From Sideroxyarcus sp. (lineage in GTDB: Bacteria > Pseudomonadota > Gammaproteobacteria > Burkholderiales > Gallionellaceae): a DNA stretch of 64,000 nt. The stretch is taken from contig JAUSBC010000003.1 in NCBI GenBank assembly GCA_030652215.1, positions 1 to 64,000 on the forward strand. The letters are read 5' to 3'. The position numbers and the translations under genes were made by a program. The notes beneath the pieces were generated by a model that saw only the letters and a program-made list of their open reading frames with translations, ran no database searches and had not been told where the DNA came from. This document shows, one piece after another, positions 60,387 to 64,000 of this stretch. Numbering within the stretch: the stretch's first letter is position 1; each line of letters begins with the position of its first letter.

Positions 60387-61305
60387 TCTGGTCGACGGTA
60401 AAGCCGCGTATCCCTTCGGCGAGTTTTTCGGTCGCCATCGCATCCTGATTCATCTCCCAGCGGAACTCGGCCTCGGTCATGGACGCCGGGCGAGGTTTGA
60501 TCGCGCCGGCATACTGCAGGCGGCGCTGCAATGTGCCTTGCGTGCCCTGTAATTCCTGCAGCAGGGAAGGGCTGATGGTCAGGCGATCACAGCCGGCCAA
60601 GGCAAGAATCTCGGCACTGTTGCGGAACGACGCGCCCATCACGGTGGTCGGGTAGCCGTGCTCCTTGTAGTACTGGTAGATATTGCGTACCGACAGCACG
60701 CCCATATCCTCCTCGGCGGGGATGTCGGTCCTTCCTTCCTTGGCTTTCTGCCAATCGAATATGCGCCCCACAAACGGCGAAATCAGCGTGACGCCGGCTT
60801 CGGCGCAGCAGCGCGCCTGGGCAAAACCGAACATCAGCGTAAGGTTGCAGTGTATGCCCTCGTGTTCGAGTATCTCCGCCGCGCGTATGCCTTCCCAGGT
60901 CGCGGCGATCTTGATCAGCACGCGCTCGTTGGCAATGCCCGCCTCGTTGTACAGGCGGATCAGTTTGCGCGCTTTGGCGAGCGTGGCGAGCGTATTGAAC
61001 GACAGGCGCGAATCCACTTCGGTGGAGATGCGGCCCGGCACGATCTTCAGCACTTCCACCCCGACGCCCACGGCCAACTTGTCCATCGCATCGTAGGCCT
61101 GCCGTTCGGGGTTGATGTTTTGCGATTTCGCCCAGGCGATGGCATCTGCAATCAGCGGCGCGTATTCGGGCAGGCTCGCCGCCTTGAGCAGCAGCGAGGG
61201 ATTGGTGGTCGCGTCCTCCGGCTGATGGGTGCGTATCGCTTCGATATCGCCGGTATCGGCAACGATGGCGGTCATGGATTTCAATTGTTCGAGCAGGTTG
61301 GGCAT
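60343..61305 (-). CDS. tal: Transaldolase
   Basis: [76 protein letters not shown]. Confidence 0.96.
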   Translation of the reverse strand: MPNLLEQLKSMTAIVADTGDIEAIRTHQPEDATTNPSLLLKAASLPEYAPLIADAIAWAKSQNINPERQAYDAMDKLAVGVGVEVLKIVPGRISTEVDSRLSFNTLATLAKARKLIRLYNEAGIANERVLIKIAATWEGIRAAEILEHEGIHCNLTLMFGFAQARCCAEAGVTLISPFVGRIFDWQKAKEGRTDIPAEEDMGVLSVRNIYQYYKEHGYPTTVMGASFRNSAEILALAGCDRLTISPSLLQELQGTQGTLQRRLQYAGAIKPRPASMTEAEFRWEMNQDAMATEKLAEGIRGFTVDQIKLEKTLAEKLSGR

Positions 61306-61315
61306 GGTCGCTCCT

Positions 61316-62053
61316 TTATTGTCGGGTTTTGATCTTGGACTGTTGCACTCTCGGGAATTCGCGGTCTATCCGTATCTGCGCCTGCTGCAGCGCCAGTTTG
61401 TAAATCTCGGCGAGCACTTCCTGGCTTACGTCGATCTCGCTGTTCATTTGTTGCAGCGCCAATTCGATATCGGTCTGCTCGAGTGTGATGAACGGGGCGG
61501 GCTTGGGCCGCGTTTGTCCCTGGAGCGCATGCATGGGGTAGCGTCTGCCGGGCAGCAAGTTGTTGATGACCAGCGCCAGCAGCAGCGAGATGCCCACATT
61601 GACGGCCACGATGGCAAACGCCCATTGCCAGTTCATGTCGTGGAGCTGCGAGCTGCCGAGCACCATCATGAGTGCCGTGGCGGCACTGGGCGGGTGCAGA
61701 CAGCTCAGGAGTTCCATCAACAGGATCGCCGAGCCGACAGCCGCGCCTGCGGCCAGCGTCGGATCGGCGATGAGCGCACTGCAAGCCAGTCCGGCGAGCG
61801 CGGAGACGAGGTGCCCGCCGACCAGGTTCCAGGGTTGCGCCAGCGGGCTGTGCGGCGTTGCGTACAACAGCGTTGCCGAGGCGGCCATGGAGGCGACGAT
61901 AAGCAGCGGAAATCTCGCTTGCGGCAATGCGTGCAGCGCTAGTGTCAACAGCAGGATGGCGATACCGCCCGCGAGGCCGCTGCGCAATTTTTCTGCGGTC
62001 GATGTTTGCGATGCATGCGGTTTGAACGATGCCAGGAACGTCGCGATATTCAT
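61316..62053 (-). CDS. HPP family membrane protein
   Basis: Multi-TM with ...[17 protein letters not shown] (HPP motif). Confidence 0.9.
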   Translation of the reverse strand: MNIATFLASFKPHASQTSTAEKLRSGLAGGIAILLLTLALHALPQARFPLLIVASMAASATLLYATPHSPLAQPWNLVGGHLVSALAGLACSALIADPTLAAGAAVGSAILLMELLSCLHPPSAATALMMVLGSSQLHDMNWQWAFAIVAVNVGISLLLALVINNLLPGRRYPMHALQGQTRPKPAPFITLEQTDIELALQQMNSEIDVSQEVLAEIYKLALQQAQIRIDREFPRVQQSKIKTRQ

Positions 62054-62099
62054 GGATGGAGTGCTTTCCGAGGGAGACGTTTGATTATAGCCGTATTGC

Positions 62100-62906
62100 T
62101 TAACCGAACCGGCAGGCCGACACCTGCTTGCCCATGAGGCTGTCGCGATAGTCTATGCGTCCGGGATCTTTTTCCGCCGCACCGGCCACCACCATGAGCG
62201 GGAGCAGATGTTCGCTGCGCGGATGGCAGAGGCGGGCGTCCGGCGCCTTGTGCCATTCGTTCAGCAGGCGCTCGCGTTCGCGCGGTTCCGCCGCGATGGC
62301 GTTTTCCAGCCAGGCGTCGAAACGGCGCGATGCCGCGTTCGATGCTTCATCGGGAGAGAAAATATTGCGCAGGTTGTGATAGCTCATGCCGCTGCCGATG
62401 ATGAGCACGCCTTCGTCGCGCAGCGGCGCAAGCGCGTGGCCAAGGGCGAGGTGCCGCGCGGGATCGAGATCGTGCAGCAGGGAAAGCTGCACGACGGGGA
62501 TGTCCGCTTCCGGGTAAATGAGTTTGAGCGGTATGAACACGCCGTGATCCAGCCCGCGTTCGGTTTCCACTGCTGCACTGAAGCCGGCCGGCGCGAGCAG
62601 TTCGCGCACGCGCGCGCCCAGTTCGGGAGAACCTGCTGCCGGATATTCAAGCCGGTAAGTGTGTTCCGGGAAGCCGTAATAGTCGTAGAGCAGGCTGTGT
62701 CGTGCCGACGCGAGCACGGTTGCCTGTTCGCATTCCCAGTGGGCGGAAATGACAAGCAGCGCTTTGGGCCGCTGCGCCAGCGTTGCCGAGATGCCGCGCA
62801 AATACGCTTCCATCCGGTCCCACAAATCCGGCGCGGCACCGGGCATCGGCTCCATGAAGAAACACGGGCCGCCGCCGTGCGGAATGTAGAGCGTGGGGTG
62901 CGTCAT
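62100..62906 (-). CDS. DODA-type extradiol aromatic ring-opening dioxygenase
   Basis: TLYIPHGGGPCFFME; LLVISAHWECEQATVLAS; LDHGVFIPLKLIYPEADIPVVQLSL. Confidence 0.93.
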   Translation of the reverse strand: MTHPTLYIPHGGGPCFFMEPMPGAAPDLWDRMEAYLRGISATLAQRPKALLVISAHWECEQATVLASARHSLLYDYYGFPEHTYRLEYPAAGSPELGARVRELLAPAGFSAAVETERGLDHGVFIPLKLIYPEADIPVVQLSLLHDLDPARHLALGHALAPLRDEGVLIIGSGMSYHNLRNIFSPDEASNAASRRFDAWLENAIAAEPRERERLLNEWHKAPDARLCHPRSEHLLPLMVVAGAAEKDPGRIDYRDSLMGKQVSACRFG

Positions 62907-62907
62907 A

Positions 62908-63498
62908 TTAGTTGGTGAATCCTTCGATGGGCGGGTAGTCCTTGAATGCTTCGACCGGCGAGATGATGTGCACTTCGTCGCTCACCATGGAGAGGAATTT
63001 GATCATGCCGAAGTCGGAGCGTTTGATGGTGGCGGAAATGTTGGCCCCGCACATTCTTTTGAGCAGCATCGGGTGCGTGCCGCATTTGAAATCATGGATC
63101 GCGAGCGTGACCGGCCGCGTGACGCCGAGCAGTGTCAGCTTGCCGCTGGCCGAAACAGGTTTTTCGCCGTCGAACACGAGTTTGTCGGAGACGAAACGCA
63201 TGGCCGGATAGGCGCTTACGTCGAAGAAGTCCACGCTCTTCATGGCTTTGTCCCAGGCGGGAAGGCCCATGTTGATCGAGGCGGTGTCTATGGACAGCTC
63301 GATGCTGCCTTGGCGGGCGTCGGTATCCAGCGTGATTTTGCCGCTGGTCCGGTCGAAGCGCCCGCGTTGCGTGGTGAAACCGAGATGGGTCACTTCGAAC
63401 ATCGGCCAGGTGTGGGCGGGGTCGAGGGTGAAATTCTCCGCCGCATGCGCGGGCGCGGCGAGCAGGGCGGCGAGCAGGAAGGCAGTCGGCTTGTTCAT
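62908..63498 (-). CDS. YceI family protein
   Basis: FTLDPAHTWPMFEVTHLGFTTQRGRFDRTSGKITLDTDARQGSIELSIDTASINMG. Confidence 0.95.
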   Translation of the reverse strand: MNKPTAFLLAALLAAPAHAAENFTLDPAHTWPMFEVTHLGFTTQRGRFDRTSGKITLDTDARQGSIELSIDTASINMGLPAWDKAMKSVDFFDVSAYPAMRFVSDKLVFDGEKPVSASGKLTLLGVTRPVTLAIHDFKCGTHPMLLKRMCGANISATIKRSDFGMIKFLSMVSDEVHIISPVEAFKDYPPIEGFTN

Positions 63499-63516
63499 GT
63501 TTTATCTCCCGGTTGG

Positions 63517-64000
63517 CTACTTGCCGGCGGCGAACGTGAGACGGAAGCGGATCTGCACTTCATCCGCTATCGTGTCGGTGTCGCCCCACATCCCCGAGCC
63601 GATGCCGTACTCCAGCCGTTTGATCGGGAGGACGCCGGCGACCATGAGCTGATTGCCTTTCTGCTCCAGCGTGAATGGCGCCCTGATTTCGCGCGTCACG
63701 TCGCGGATGGTCATCCGGCCGGCGACTTCATAGCGTCCCGGCGCGATGCGCGTCACCTGGCTGGAGACGAAACTGGCCTGCGGAAATTTGGCCGTGTCGA
63801 ACCAGGATTTGCCGATCACTTCGTCGTAGGCTTCCTGGCTGCCGACGTCGATGCTAGCGGTTTCGATGTCGATGCGTGCCGTGCCCTTTTCGGGTTGGGC
63901 CGGATCGACGGAAACGGCGGCGTTGAAGCGTGCGAAATGCCCTTCCATGGGCACGCCCATTTGTCTGGAAAGGAATGCGATGCTGCTTTGCTGGGGCTGC
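63517..64000 (-). CDS. YceI family protein (5' end outside the window)
   Basis: Reading upstream of ATG 63960 continues QQSSIAFLSRQMGVPMEGHFARFNAAVSVDPAQPEKGTARIDIETASIDVG, i.e. the gene extends past the window edge. Confidence 0.92.
   Translation of the reverse strand, partial: QPQQSSIAFLSRQMGVPMEGHFARFNAAVSVDPAQPEKGTARIDIETASIDVGSQEAYDEVIGKSWFDTAKFPQASFVSSQVTRIAPGRYEVAGRMTIRDVTREIRAPFTLEQKGNQLMVAGVLPIKRLEYGIGSGMWGDTDTIADEVQIRFRLTFAAGK

Overview
The window is a betaproteobacterial-type chromosome segment with several functional blocks. From left to right: (1) the tail of a nif cluster (nifN, nifX, RseC-like, NifX-associated protein, DUF683, fdxB, 2Fe-2S ferredoxin, nifZ, SagB/ThcOx dehydrogenase, ankyrin and small conserved proteins) at 1-8 kb. 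(2) An accessory regulatory/stress region (HMA-like + MerR pair, three tandem proteins sharing a short 'VSISxxAxxL' motif, two Crp/Fnr regulators, a retropepsin-like lipoprotein, rhodanese, CMD protein + ECF sigma factor, PAS protein) at 8-19 kb. (3) A small integron-like gene-cassette array without an integrase, bounded by a 40-bp inverted repeat, at 19-23 kb. (4) A three-gene extracellular electron conduit (MtrB/PioB-like porin, decaheme MtrA/MtoA-like cytochrome, and a lipoprotein built from tandem monoheme domains) at 23.2-29.1 kb. (5) A DUF1302/LolA-like/RND/TetR export module and two c-di-GMP proteins at 29-41 kb. (6) A large alpha-glucan/trehalose operon (malQ-treY fusion, treZ, glgX, treS-maltokinase fusion, glgE, glgB), plus a divergent GH77 gene, at 41.6-60.4 kb. 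(7) Transaldolase, HPP protein, extradiol dioxygenase and two YceI proteins to the right edge. The most notable signals are: two nearly identical 55-bp promoter-like elements (TGTATCC-N15-CGTCTAA) 8.3 kb apart, one immediately upstream of the CMD/ECF sigma operon and the other upstream of the first 'VSIS' gene; the unusual extracellular cytochrome; and the cassette array. All calls were made by eye from the sequence and the supplied translations; no database search was run.
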